Source: a virus. From it: a DNA stretch of 64,000 nt. The notes below the pieces were generated by a model. The model had not been told where the DNA came from and made no database searches. It was given only the letters and a program-made list of their open reading frames with translations. Shown piece by piece: positions 17,306 through 25,826 of this stretch; position 1 is the stretch's first letter; each line of letters opens with the position of its first letter. The position numbers were made by a program, and so were the translations under genes. The stretch covers positions 114,165-178,164 of IMG/VR virus record IMGVR_UViG_3300023199_000051; one strand, written 5' to 3'.

Positions 17306-18331
17306 ATGTTCAACTTCTCGAAGACGAAGCTCCGCGACAGCTACACAGCTGCCACACCCGGGCAGGTGGAGGTTGATCCCGACCGAATCCTCATCGACTC
17401 CGGCCCATCGGAGCGAGGCTGGCACCGGCTGGAGACCTTTCTCCGCTGTCCACAGCTGTACAGCTACAAGTACAACATCCCAGAGGAGGCCCAGCTCGAC
17501 GACGACAAGACGGCACTCGTACGTGGGTCGCTCATCCATGTCGGGGTCGCGCACTACTACGCGAGGCGTGGTGCGACGCAGCGGAAGAAGCACGGCAAGA
17601 GCCAGGACGGCGTGATCTGGTACGAAGACCACCGTGACAGCGAGGGCAACCTCATCAAGGATGAGCGGGGTCATGCCATCTACACCAAGCATCGCATCAC
17701 CGACCACGAACGCTTCTACGAACCCCTGGACGCCATGGCGCTGGCCGCCGATCGGTGGGCGGCTGAGGGTAGCAAGATCGCGCACAAGCTATTGCCGCTC
17801 ACACAAGACGCCGTCGAGCACTACATCAAGCACTGGCGCGGAACGAGCAGCGACCGCTTCGATGTTGTCGGTGTCGAGTTCCCAATGCGCACCAAGATCT
17901 TCGGCACGCGCTTGTTCACCTGCCGCGCCGACCTCGGCATCCGCAACCGGCAAGGCGTGTACATTGTAGATCACAAGAGCAGTAGCGCCCCCACTGCGGC
18001 AAAGACGTTGATGCGGTACGCGCTGTCGGGCCAGATTCATGGCCTGCACGGCTTCGGGCGCATGCACTGGGGCAAGGAGTACAAGGGGGTGATCATCAAC
18101 ATCATAGGTGCCCGTGCTCCCTTCAAGATGCGCCGTGAGCGGCCCCCTGCTGCTCCCGCCATGACCGCGCGGTTCCCGCAGATCATCCTCGACACGGAAG
18201 CGGCCATCGAGGCGCTGACGGACCGGGACCCCTGGAAGTGGCCTGTCGCCGCCAACGAGTTCGTGTGCATGACCCCCTACGGCAAGTGCCCGGCGTGGGA
18301 TCTCTGTGCCTGGGGCAACAGGAAGAGGTGA
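17306..18331 (+). CDS. RecB/Cas4-type PD-(D/E)XK nuclease with probable 4Fe-4S cluster, 341 aa
   Basis: An N-terminal element FLRCPQLYSYKY (Cys about residue 46), LVRGSLIHVGVAHYY, a central RADLGIRN (catalytic Asp about 206) and VDHKSSSAP (the D-x-K motif, about 221) followed by a Q-x-x-GL helix are those of the RecB nuclease family. The C-terminus holds CMTPYGKCPAWDLCAWG; these three cysteines plus the N-terminal one match the 4Fe-4S arrangement of AddB, Cas4 and related enzymes. It lies in a recombination cluster next to a Sak4-like ATPase and SSB-like protein, so phage recombination exonuclease is the likely role. It is not near the cas genes and I do not call it Cas4. Confidence 0.82.
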   Translation: MFNFSKTKLRDSYTAATPGQVEVDPDRILIDSGPSERGWHRLETFLRCPQLYSYKYNIPEEAQLDDDKTALVRGSLIHVGVAHYYARRGATQRKKHGKSQDGVIWYEDHRDSEGNLIKDERGHAIYTKHRITDHERFYEPLDAMALAADRWAAEGSKIAHKLLPLTQDAVEHYIKHWRGTSSDRFDVVGVEFPMRTKIFGTRLFTCRADLGIRNRQGVYIVDHKSSSAPTAAKTLMRYALSGQIHGLHGFGRMHWGKEYKGVIINIIGARAPFKMRRERPPAAPAMTARFPQIILDTEAAIEALTDRDPWKWPVAANEFVCMTPYGKCPAWDLCAWGNRKR

Positions 18332-18389
18332 AGCGACGTGTCAGGCCCGCGATCAGGGCAAGGATCCTAGCAAAGAGTGCATGATGATC

Positions 18390-18439
18390 ACGGGTCAATG
18401 CGGGTAATCAAAACTTCATTGCGCAGCGCCTTGACCCGT
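18390..18439 (+). promoter_or_regulatory. Nested inverted repeat in the only long gap of the recombination cluster
   Basis: ACGGGTCAA at 18390-18398 and TTGACCCGT at 18431-18439 are a perfect 9-bp inverted pair; inside them CAATG and CATTG form a second pair around an AT-rich centre (TAATCAAAACTT). The 152-base gap holds no gene. An operator, promoter or small origin element are all possible. Confidence 0.4.
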
Positions 18440-18483
18440 CTCAACTGCCACGGTAAAACACCTGCACACCGAAGGACTGACAC

Positions 18484-19494
18484 ATGACACCGAAGCCGAA
18501 TCCCGGCGTCGCTGGCGGACAACCGGGGACTGCCCCCGCGCAGTCAGCTAGTGCATCTGCCCCCCCTACACAACGAGACGGCACCACGCCGTCCGCTCAG
18601 CAGCAGGCAGCCAAGGTGCTTCACGTACCTGCGGTGGTCGTGGTCTACGGACCGTCGAAGACGGGCAAGACGACAGACCAGCTGTATTCCTTCCCCAATG
18701 GGCTATTCATCGCGGAGCCTGCCGCGCTCAAGCCCGCCCATCAGGTTGTGGGGTGGGCTCCACAGGCCGTAGAGCCTGCTTCCGACCTCGACGACATCTA
18801 CAAGGTCATCGACAAGCACAGCAAGAACGGCATCGACAAGCACGACGCGGTGATCATCGACGACTTCTCACTCGCAGCCGAGCGGACGCACTACAAGCTG
18901 GAGAAGACCAATCGCGGCAACGGCTTCGCTGTGTGGCGCAAGCTCGGGGAGAAGATCGCCCGCATCATCCTCAAGTGCCGTGAGATCGGCGTGCACGTCG
19001 TCTTCACATGCCACGAGCGAGGGCCGAAGGATGACATGCCGGGTGGACCAGCCCTCCCTTCCAAGCGGCTGACGCAGGAACTGCCCAAGCACTGCGACCT
19101 CGTACTTCGGACAGCCTACGACCCGATCCGGCAGCCCTGGCCAGCTGTGTACAAGTGCGGGCTGGTGTCGGGGGGCAGCTGGGTGACCGGTGACCGCCAC
19201 GGGGTGTGCCAGTCGGACACGCCAATGAACCTGGCGGAGATCCTCCGCAAGTGCGGTTTTCAGGTCAACCGCCCGCCAGGGTTCGAGTGGATGGAGAAGG
19301 TCGTCGCCCACGGCGCCAACCTCATCCTCAACGGCAGCAACGAGAACCTGGTGCTGCGAGACATTGGTCAGTACCTCCGCAACAATAGCGTCCAGGACAT
19401 CTACATCGCATGGGCCTGGCGAGACATCCGTGACCGTGTGGAGATCGCCAACGGCCTCAACAACCGGCTCGGTTCCTTTGGAATCCAGCTGTAG
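18484..19494 (+). CDS. Sak4/RecA-like phage ATPase (AAA_24 type), 336 aa
   Basis: Following a low-complexity Pro/Ser/Ala leader, Walker A is VYGPSKTGKTT (about 54-64) and Walker B is DAVIIDDF (about 121-128), with a polar sensor region VHVVFTCHERGP. This layout matches the small RecA-fold ATPases that phages use with single-strand annealing or recombination (Sak4, AAA_24). The gene starts at ATG 18484 behind the leader GAAGGACTGACACATG and is followed by an SSB-like gene. The C-terminal 100 residues are unrecognised. ATP-driven strand annealing or exchange with the downstream SSB-like protein is the likely role. Confidence 0.8.
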   Translation: MTPKPNPGVAGGQPGTAPAQSASASAPPTQRDGTTPSAQQQAAKVLHVPAVVVVYGPSKTGKTTDQLYSFPNGLFIAEPAALKPAHQVVGWAPQAVEPASDLDDIYKVIDKHSKNGIDKHDAVIIDDFSLAAERTHYKLEKTNRGNGFAVWRKLGEKIARIILKCREIGVHVVFTCHERGPKDDMPGGPALPSKRLTQELPKHCDLVLRTAYDPIRQPWPAVYKCGLVSGGSWVTGDRHGVCQSDTPMNLAEILRKCGFQVNRPPGFEWMEKVVAHGANLILNGSNENLVLRDIGQYLRNNSVQDIYIAWAWRDIRDRVEIANGLNNRLGSFGIQL

Positions 19495-19584
19495 TTCACC
19501 TCTACTTCCTCTCTGTCAACCATGGCCCATCGGCGGCGGGCCCACGTGTCGCCACGAACACTCGCACAAGCATGGAGGCCTCTC

Positions 19585-20292
19585 ATGGCCATCGGATCGT
19601 TCAACTTCTCACAGACCACGCCCGCAGGGCTCGGTCTCGACCTCCCGGAGGGGGTCTACGTCACCACCATCAAGGAGATCGAGGACCGCGAAGGCAACAA
19701 CGGCCTCAACGCACGCTTCGCGCTGCAGGTCGACCCTGGTCAGGGAGGCACCGGCGTCATCTTCAAGACGCTGCGCTACCCCAAGGACGCCGAGGACAAG
19801 GTGCTGCCGTTCTGGCTGTCCCTGTTCATGTCGGCCTTCAACAAGACCGAGGAGCACATCAAGCAGGTCGACCTGTCGAGCGTCGACATCGCCCAGGTCC
19901 TGCCGGGTCGCAAGTGCCACGTCCGCTTCAAGCCGGATGCGCGCACCTACACCGACAACGACGGCAAGGAGAAGACCGGATACGACGTCTCGGTCATCTC
20001 TCCGCAGGCCTACCAGGACGGGATCGCCGAGGCTGCTGCAGCTGGCAACGCCGGCATGGGCAGCAATCCGCAGGCGGCCGTGGGCGGCAACGCCGGCGCG
20101 GTCATGCCCAGCACTCAGGCTGGTGCGGCCTTCCAGCAGGCCGGCGGCGCCGGTCAGCCGATGCCCGCCAACGGCGGGGGGCAGGCAGTGGCGCCCGGCG
20201 GGGGCCTCGACGGCCTGATGAACCAGATGGGAGGCCAGTCGGCGGCTGGTAGCCCGCAGGGTGGCGGCGGCCTCCCCCCCGGTCTCGGCTGA
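19585..20292 (+). CDS. Probable single-stranded-DNA-binding protein with Gly/Ala/Gln-rich tail, 235 aa
   Basis: I start at ATG 19585 (AIGSFNFSQTTPAG...); a longer frame from 19522 lacks support. The first 150 residues look like a beta-rich OB-type domain (EGVYVTTIKEIEDREGNNGL, ARFALQVDPGQGGTGVIFKT). Residues 160-235 are a Gly/Ala/Gln/Pro-rich disordered tail as in SSBs, although without the usual acidic tip. DUF669-like phage proteins beside Sak4/RecA-like ATPases have the same look. Direct position between the ATPase and the DNA polymerase strongly supports an SSB role. Family assignment is by pattern and context only. Confidence 0.62.
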   Translation: MAIGSFNFSQTTPAGLGLDLPEGVYVTTIKEIEDREGNNGLNARFALQVDPGQGGTGVIFKTLRYPKDAEDKVLPFWLSLFMSAFNKTEEHIKQVDLSSVDIAQVLPGRKCHVRFKPDARTYTDNDGKEKTGYDVSVISPQAYQDGIAEAAAAGNAGMGSNPQAAVGGNAGAVMPSTQAGAAFQQAGGAGQPMPANGGGQAVAPGGGLDGLMNQMGGQSAAGSPQGGGGLPPGLG

Positions 20293-20325
20293 TCTGAAGG
20301 CCATCCAGTACAGGTAGGTGAGGAG

Positions 20326-23300
20326 GTGAGCGTGCTCGGTGATGTCAGTCCCGCCGTCCCCTCCTCCCTACCTCTCGACCAACGCGACCCAGCCGTAGGG
20401 GCAACCGACCCCCGCGAGCTGGGTTGCCGCTGTGATGAGTGCTACCTCGGGCGTCAGTTTGCAGCGCTGGGGCACGATGCTCCTGTACTCCCCGAGGTGC
20501 ACAAGCATGATGCCGAAGTGGCCATCATCGCCGAGGCTCCGGGTGCGCAGGAGGAACGACGCAAGCGCCCCCTCATCGGACCATCGGGTCGCGAGTTGAT
20601 GCGCGGGCTGTCGAAGTTCGGTATCGAGCGGCAGGACGTCGTTCTAGACAATGGTCTGATGTGCTTACACGGAGACTCGAAAGTTCTCCTTGGGGATGGC
20701 ACTGCTCGGCCCATCCGACAGCTTGTCGCCGAGAGGTACGACGGCGAGGTGATGTCTGTCGACTCAGAGGGGCAGCTGGTTCGCCGCCGGATCATCGGGT
20801 GGTACCGCAACAAGCGTGCTGGCCGTCGCCTCTTCAAGGTGTCGTCTAGACGGGCCAAAGGGGTCCGTGTTGGTGTAGTAGGGCCCATCGTCACAGAGGA
20901 TCATGAGATCCGCGCAGTGGACGGCAAAGATGGCGGCGTGCGGTGGATCCCAGCGGCTGAGATTGCCATGCGTCCTGATCGCTACTCGGTCTTCACGCGC
21001 GATCCCCGACCGAAAAGTGGCTCGGCAGCAGCGGATGTCGTTGCTGGAAGCCTCCTTGGCGATGGCACTATCTCCAAAGGCAAGCGCTGCATGCAGATCG
21101 GCCACGGGGCTGATCAGGAGGAGTGGCTTCGCCTCAAGCAGCGCGCGCTTGGTGATCTGGCCCAAGACAGGATCACGCGCGTCTCGGCGGACAAGCTCAG
21201 CGGCACCCAGGATGCCCTGTACTTGCGCACAGTGCCAAGCCGGTACTTTGCTGGCTTGCGGCATGATCACTACAACGAAGACAGCACACGCCGAATCCCC
21301 GAGCATTTTTCTCTCACCGCCCGTGCACTGGCAGTCTGGTATCTGGATGATGGGCACCTCCGACTCCGGCAGGGTAGGCGCCCCCGAATCTCCATCAACC
21401 AGACAAAGCTGCAAGGGCCTGATCTAGCGCGGTTGTTGCGTGCGTTAAAGCAGCGCCTCGGGCTGCGAGCTACTACAAGCTCCAAGGGGCGCATCTCCTT
21501 TGATGCCGCGAACACCCAGCGGCTGCTGGGGCTCATTGCCGGGATGGTACCGCCGTGCTTGGAGTACAAGACACTCCCCAAGCTGCGAGGACTGTTCAAC
21601 CCAGACTACTGGCAGCCTTCCACTGCAGTGTCGGTGGCAGATGATCCCATCATCGAGGAGGTTGAACGTCGCGGCACGTCGGTCTTCTGTGTCGACGTCG
21701 AGGAGACGCACAACTTCGTGACTACTGACGTGGTGGTACACAACTGCAGACCTCCCGACAACAAGCTCAAGCGCGTCATGCACGCACACGGCAAGATCAA
21801 GAAGGCCGCAGAGGCGAAGGCCAAGGAGCAGCGGCAAGAGAACAAGAAGCGCCGCAAGCTCGGAATGCCTCAGCTGCCCATTGAGCCGGTTCCGCCCTCC
21901 CCTATCGAGTGCTGCCGCCCCCACATCTTGCAGCGCGCGCAGCATACCCCGAACATCATCGCGCTGGGCGCGACGAGCTTCTACTCGATCACTGGAGAGC
22001 AGAAGGCCATTCGCAAGCTACGGGGGGCCTTCGTCGATCGGTGGCTTGTCGAGGACAAACACGGCAACCTCGACGTGTGGAAGCCTCCTTCCAGCCTCCC
22101 GCAAGACGGGATCGCTGCCGCTACCCCAGAGGGCGCACAGCACCTCCGCATCGTCCCCACGCTCCATCCAGCCTACGTGCTGCGCTCACCTGCGTGGCGT
22201 GAAGCCTTCCAGCAGGACATCGGCCGCTTTGTGCGGTGGATGAAGGGGGAGCTGGAGTGGAAGGAGCCATGGCTTGTCGTCAAGCCCAACTACCAACAGC
22301 TCAAGGATTGGCTGTACAGCGCCGATGTGTCTTGGCACGCGACAGATGCCGAGACAGATCCGGTCGGCCGCCCAATGATCGGCAAGGACGGCAGGCAGCA
22401 CGGGCCGGCACCTATCGTGCCTCAGATGCGGTGCCTGTGCTTCTCCTCTCCAGAAGGGAGCATGGTGGTCCCCTTCCGGTCCATCCGCTTCGTCGAGAAC
22501 GAAGCGGGGGTGTCGACAGGGCACTACCGATGGCTCGGGCGACGGGGAGACGAGCAGTTCACCTTCTACCCCCAGGCCGAGGCCCAGGCCATCTGGGAGC
22601 TGATCCGGCACTGGCTCATGGACCCGAGCCGGTTGAAGGTAGGCCACAACAGCCGGTACTTCGACGCCGCCGTCTACGTCAACGAGTTTGACCTGCCCGG
22701 ACCGCCCGCCAACCACATCGACACCATCATCATGTTTCGGGCTTACAACTCAGAGATCACGCGCGACCTGTACACGCTCGGGACAATGATGACCGATGTG
22801 CCCTCCTGGAAGGGAGGCGACAGCGGCAGTGTTGCCCTCAACACCAGGTCCGACATGGACCTGTGGGAATACAACGGCGTCGACGGAGCGGTCACCGCTC
22901 GGTGCGCGAAGAAGCTGCTACCGCATGTTCACCGCCGGCAGCAGCAATCCGTCGTCGAGATGGACTTCCAGGTACAGGAGATCGCGCGCGGCATGAAGCG
23001 CCTGGGCATGTACGTCGACGAGGACAAGCGGAAGGAGCTGGAAGCAGGCCTGCAAGGCCAGAAGCGAGCGCACCGTGGCCGCATCAAGGACATCGTTGGC
23101 TCCAGCGACTTCAACCCCAACAGCTTTCCACAGGTCGGCCGCCTGCTCTACGAGGACTGGAAGCTGCCTATACTCGGTGTGTCCGAGGACACGGGGGAGC
23201 CGTCAACCGATGACGACACGCTGCGAGCCCTCATCCACGCCAAGGTACTCGATGAACAGCAGGAGGAGATGGTTCTAGAACTGCGGCGGCTCCGCAAGGT

Positions 23301-25287
23301 GAGCAAGGAGCTGTCCACCTACGTCACGAAGCTGCGCCCCTGGAACGACTACCGCAAGAACAGCAAAGGCAAGCTCGTCGGTGGTCTGGTGGGCCCGGAC
23401 GGCCGGGTGCATCCCGACTACAATGTACACACACCCTCAACTGGCCGATTGTCCAGTTCAAACCCTAATTGCTTTGATGCGGAAACGGAGATCCTGACCA
23501 GCAAGGGATGGGTACGCTTCGACCAACTGCTTGAAGAGCACCGGAAGGGGGAGGCCCATCAGGTAGCTCAGTGGAGCCTAGACGACGAGCAGATCAGCTT
23601 CGTAGCACCCGAGGCGTACCACGAGCATGACTATGACGGTGACATGGTGCAGCTGCAGCACCAGTCCGCCGACCTGTTGATGACCGGCAACCACCGAATA
23701 CCCTTGCGAAACAGGAAAACGGGCAAGGTGAAAACGGTACATGCGATTGACATACCTCGCCCCAAGCGGTCCCCGTCCGACTGGCAGACGGTGCACGCGG
23801 GCCACTATGCAGGCGGGAAGGGCCTTGACCTGACTGAAGATGAAGTGCGCTTCCTTGTTGCGGTGCAAGCTGATGCCCACATCAGGAAGGATGGATACGG
23901 CCTGGACTTCGGGTTCTCTAAACCACGGAAGATCAATCGCATACGGAGTCTGCTCCGCATGCTGGGCTACAACTTTTCGGAGTACCCAGGGGAAGACCGG
24001 ACACGCTTCTACGTCCCGCTGTGCTATCGGCTAGAGCGGCTACTGAAGTGGCTTGGCCCCAAGAAGACCTTTGGCCCGTGGGTTCTCGACTTGTCCCGCG
24101 GCCAGTTGGACGTCATGCTTGAGGAGGCCTGGTTCTGGGATGGCTGCTACACGCGTAAGAGCCAGTTTGCCAGCTCGATCAAAGGAAACGCCGACTGGGT
24201 GCAGACCGCTATCGCCCTCTCTGGAGTTCGGGCCAATCAACGAGTGTACCTCGGGAGCGTCAGCCCCAGCTACCAGGTAGATGTAAAACGGAGGAAGTAC
24301 AACGCCATCACGCACAAGGCAGTCGTAGAGACCAGCCACTACACCGGCAAGGTCTACTGCGTCACCGTTCCGAGCAGCTACATCGTTGTTCGGCGCCAGG
24401 GCAAGATCACCATTACCGGCCAGTCACAAAACTTTCCGAAGCATCTTCGGTCTATGATCATCCCGGCTCCAGGGCACTGCTTCGTGGGCGCCGACTACGA
24501 CCAGATCGAGCTGCGGCTGATCTGTGCTTTGGCGGGGGTCGAGAGCTACCTGGCTACCTTCCGCGGGGGTGGCGATCCGCACGCGGTGACCGCGCTGCTC
24601 ATCTACGGCGACATCTTCAAGGCCGAGCTGCGGAAGTCCCTGACGCGTGGTGAGTGGGCCTTCTACCAGAAGACGGGGGCGCCACCGAAGGCGCAGGACG
24701 AGAACGCTACCGACATGTACGTGTCGCTTCGGAGGTTCGCCAAGACCTTCGTGTACGCCGTCATCTATGGCGGATCGGCGCAGACTATCTACAACTCGGT
24801 GTCTGCGGCTGAGGACGACAATGGCAACCTGCTCTTCCCTGACATGAAGCTGGGTGAGGTCAAGGCGTCGTACCGCTCCTGGATGCGCAACGCGAAGGAG
24901 ATTCCCGCCTACTGGGACACGCTGACCACCTTCGCCAACAAGCACAAGTACCTCGTGGAGCCCATCGGAGGCCGGCGCCGTGACTTCTACAACCCCCGTC
25001 ACGAGCGCAACGAGATCCTGAACTTCCCCATCCAAGGGGGTGCCGGCATCATCATGGGCCGGGGCCTCATCAAGCTCGTTGATGTGATGCCCTTCGACTT
25101 CGCGGGCGAGTTTACGGGCGTGGTCAATCAGTGTCACGACGCGGTGACCTGTGAAGCACCGGATCGGGACCGCGACATCCGACTCGCCCGAGAGCGCATC
25201 CAGGAGAGCCTGGAGTGTGAGCATGGCGGCATGCACTACACGGCCGAGGCGAGCAAGGCTGTCTACACCTGGAAGGAGGCTGCATGA
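20326..25287 (+). CDS. Uracil-DNA-glycosylase / 3'-5' exonuclease / family A DNA polymerase fusion with two inteins
   Basis: GTG 20326 opens a 1653-residue precursor. UDG part: AIIAEAPGAQEE...PLIGPSGREL, then after intein 1 CRPPDNK, PNIIALGATSFYSIT and TLHPAYVLRSP, the motifs of family 4/5-type glycosylases. Exonuclease part: HATDAETD (about 670), KVGHNSRYFDAAVY and YNGVDGAVT, all three Exo motifs with their Asp. Polymerase part: TGRLSSSNPN, motif A VGADYDQIELRL (about 1388), motif B RRFAKTFVYAVIYG (about 1470) and motif C QCHDAVTCE (about 1602). Motif C keeps its Asp but has Ala where HDE is usual. About 970 residues remain after splicing. It is the replicative polymerase of this element; a fused glycosylase suggests coupling of synthesis to uracil sensing. 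Bacillus phage SPO1-type polymerases are remembered as having a similar N-terminal domain. Confidence 0.93.
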   Translation: MSVLGDVSPAVPSSLPLDQRDPAVGATDPRELGCRCDECYLGRQFAALGHDAPVLPEVHKHDAEVAIIAEAPGAQEERRKRPLIGPSGRELMRGLSKFGIERQDVVLDNGLMCLHGDSKVLLGDGTARPIRQLVAERYDGEVMSVDSEGQLVRRRIIGWYRNKRAGRRLFKVSSRRAKGVRVGVVGPIVTEDHEIRAVDGKDGGVRWIPAAEIAMRPDRYSVFTRDPRPKSGSAAADVVAGSLLGDGTISKGKRCMQIGHGADQEEWLRLKQRALGDLAQDRITRVSADKLSGTQDALYLRTVPSRYFAGLRHDHYNEDSTRRIPEHFSLTARALAVWYLDDGHLRLRQGRRPRISINQTKLQGPDLARLLRALKQRLGLRATTSSKGRISFDAANTQRLLGLIAGMVPPCLEYKTLPKLRGLFNPDYWQPSTAVSVADDPIIEEVERRGTSVFCVDVEETHNFVTTDVVVHNCRPPDNKLKRVMHAHGKIKKAAEAKAKEQRQENKKRRKLGMPQLPIEPVPPSPIECCRPHILQRAQHTPNIIALGATSFYSITGEQKAIRKLRGAFVDRWLVEDKHGNLDVWKPPSSLPQDGIAAATPEGAQHLRIVPTLHPAYVLRSPAWREAFQQDIGRFVRWMKGELEWKEPWLVVKPNYQQLKDWLYSADVSWHATDAETDPVGRPMIGKDGRQHGPAPIVPQMRCLCFSSPEGSMVVPFRSIRFVENEAGVSTGHYRWLGRRGDEQFTFYPQAEAQAIWELIRHWLMDPSRLKVGHNSRYFDAAVYVNEFDLPGPPANHIDTIIMFRAYNSEITRDLYTLGTMMTDVPSWKGGDSGSVALNTRSDMDLWEYNGVDGAVTARCAKKLLPHVHRRQQQSVVEMDFQVQEIARGMKRLGMYVDEDKRKELEAGLQGQKRAHRGRIKDIVGSSDFNPNSFPQVGRLLYEDWKLPILGVSEDTGEPSTDDDTLRALIHAKVLDEQQEEMVLELRRLRKVSKELSTYVTKLRPWNDYRKNSKGKLVGGLVGPDGRVHPDYNVHTPSTGRLSSSNPNCFDAETEILTSKGWVRFDQLLEEHRKGEAHQVAQWSLDDEQISFVAPEAYHEHDYDGDMVQLQHQSADLLMTGNHRIPLRNRKTGKVKTVHAIDIPRPKRSPSDWQTVHAGHYAGGKGLDLTEDEVRFLVAVQADAHIRKDGYGLDFGFSKPRKINRIRSLLRMLGYNFSEYPGEDRTRFYVPLCYRLERLLKWLGPKKTFGPWVLDLSRGQLDVMLEEAWFWDGCYTRKSQFASSIKGNADWVQTAIALSGVRANQRVYLGSVSPSYQVDVKRRKYNAITHKAVVETSHYTGKVYCVTVPSSYIVVRRQGKITITGQSQNFPKHLRSMIIPAPGHCFVGADYDQIELRLICALAGVESYLATFRGGGDPHAVTALLIYGDIFKAELRKSLTRGEWAFYQKTGAPPKAQDENATDMYVSLRRFAKTFVYAVIYGGSAQTIYNSVSAAEDDNGNLLFPDMKLGEVKASYRSWMRNAKEIPAYWDTLTTFANKHKYLVEPIGGRRRDFYNPRHERNEILNFPIQGGAGIIMGRGLIKLVDVMPFDFAGEFTGVVNQCHDAVTCEAPDRDRDIRLARERIQESLECEHGGMHYTAEASKAVYTWKEAA
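20662..21744 (+). other. Intein 1 (361 aa) with LAGLIDADG endonuclease, in the UDG domain
   Basis: Cys1 (CLHGDSKVLLGDG) follows extein NGLM, and the intein ends VVVHN before extein CRPPDNK, residues 113-473 of the precursor. Block B contains VTEDHEIRAV. Two dodecapeptides, VVAGSLLGDGTI and ALAVWYLDDGHL, mark a DOD-type homing endonuclease with both acidic residues. The insertion cuts the conserved KCRPP-type loop of the glycosylase, so splicing is required for the domain to fold. Confidence 0.92.
23470..24423 (+). other. Intein 2 (318 aa) in the polymerase, ends in Gln rather than Asn
   Basis: Cys1 (CFDAETEILTSKGWV) follows extein SSSNPN; the intein ends KITITGQ before extein Ser of SQNFPK, residues 1049-1366. 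Block B has MTGNHRIPL. A weaker DOD endonuclease is visible (LVAVQADAHI and EAWFWDGCY), the second keeping Asp. The C-terminal residue is Gln preceded by Gly, not the usual His-Asn, which is a known minority variant. The site is the SSSNPNxQNxP element just ahead of polymerase motif A. Confidence 0.9.
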
Positions 25288-25775
25288 CAGGCGCCGGCTT
25301 CTTCGTACAGCTGAGGCACTTCCGGCCCATTCCCGGTTTCCAGGGGTACTGGGTCTCCCACGACGGCCACGTCTTCAGCACCCGAAGTGGAGGGCGAGGG
25401 CACGGGCCCCGCCTTCAGTTTCTTACCCAGCGCCCCCACCCGCGCACGGGCCACATGCGCGTTGACCTCAAGGGAGACGCTGGGGCGCGGTACACCATCC
25501 AGGTGCAGCGCCTGGTAGCTTGGGCGTGGCTCGGGCCACAGCCCGAGGGCTCCATCGTGGCACACTGGGACGGAGACGAGGTGAACAACGCCTGCCTCAA
25601 CCTCTACTACGCCACGCACTCGGACAACGCACTTGACCGGGAGCACCACGCACGGGGTGATAGTGAGGCGCGTTCCGAGCGCGAGCTGCACGACTACTTC
25701 AGCATCGCTGACTACGACGACACCACTTGGCTCGAAGGAGTCGAGTACGAACCAGATCCGCGGTGGGGATTCTGA
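25284..25775 (+). CDS. HNH homing endonuclease with NUMOD4 domain, 163 aa
   Basis: ATGA overlap with the polymerase stop. The N-terminus FRPIPGFQGYWVSHDGHVFS is a NUMOD4 DNA-binding motif. The catalytic part reads VAWAWLGPQPEG...VAHWDGDEVNNACLNLYYATHSDNALDREHH, the HNH_3 layout with the His-Gly-Asp, Asn and Leu-Tyr-Tyr-Ala-Thr elements. It is a free-standing endonuclease placed directly behind the polymerase gene, the sort of site these mobile genes prefer. The target may be the intein-free or uninterrupted polymerase locus of relatives. Confidence 0.88.
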   Translation: MTGAGFFVQLRHFRPIPGFQGYWVSHDGHVFSTRSGGRGHGPRLQFLTQRPHPRTGHMRVDLKGDAGARYTIQVQRLVAWAWLGPQPEGSIVAHWDGDEVNNACLNLYYATHSDNALDREHHARGDSEARSERELHDYFSIADYDDTTWLEGVEYEPDPRWGF

Positions 25776-25826
25776 TGAATCCTGCACCGCTCTGCGACTT
25801 GAACACGGCACCACGGAGACCGCACC

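Noticed and set aside
17306-18331. Calling the RecB-type nuclease Cas4
   Set aside because: It has the Cas4-like Fe-S cysteines but lies 24 kb from the cas genes in a recombination cluster, and is longer than typical Cas4.
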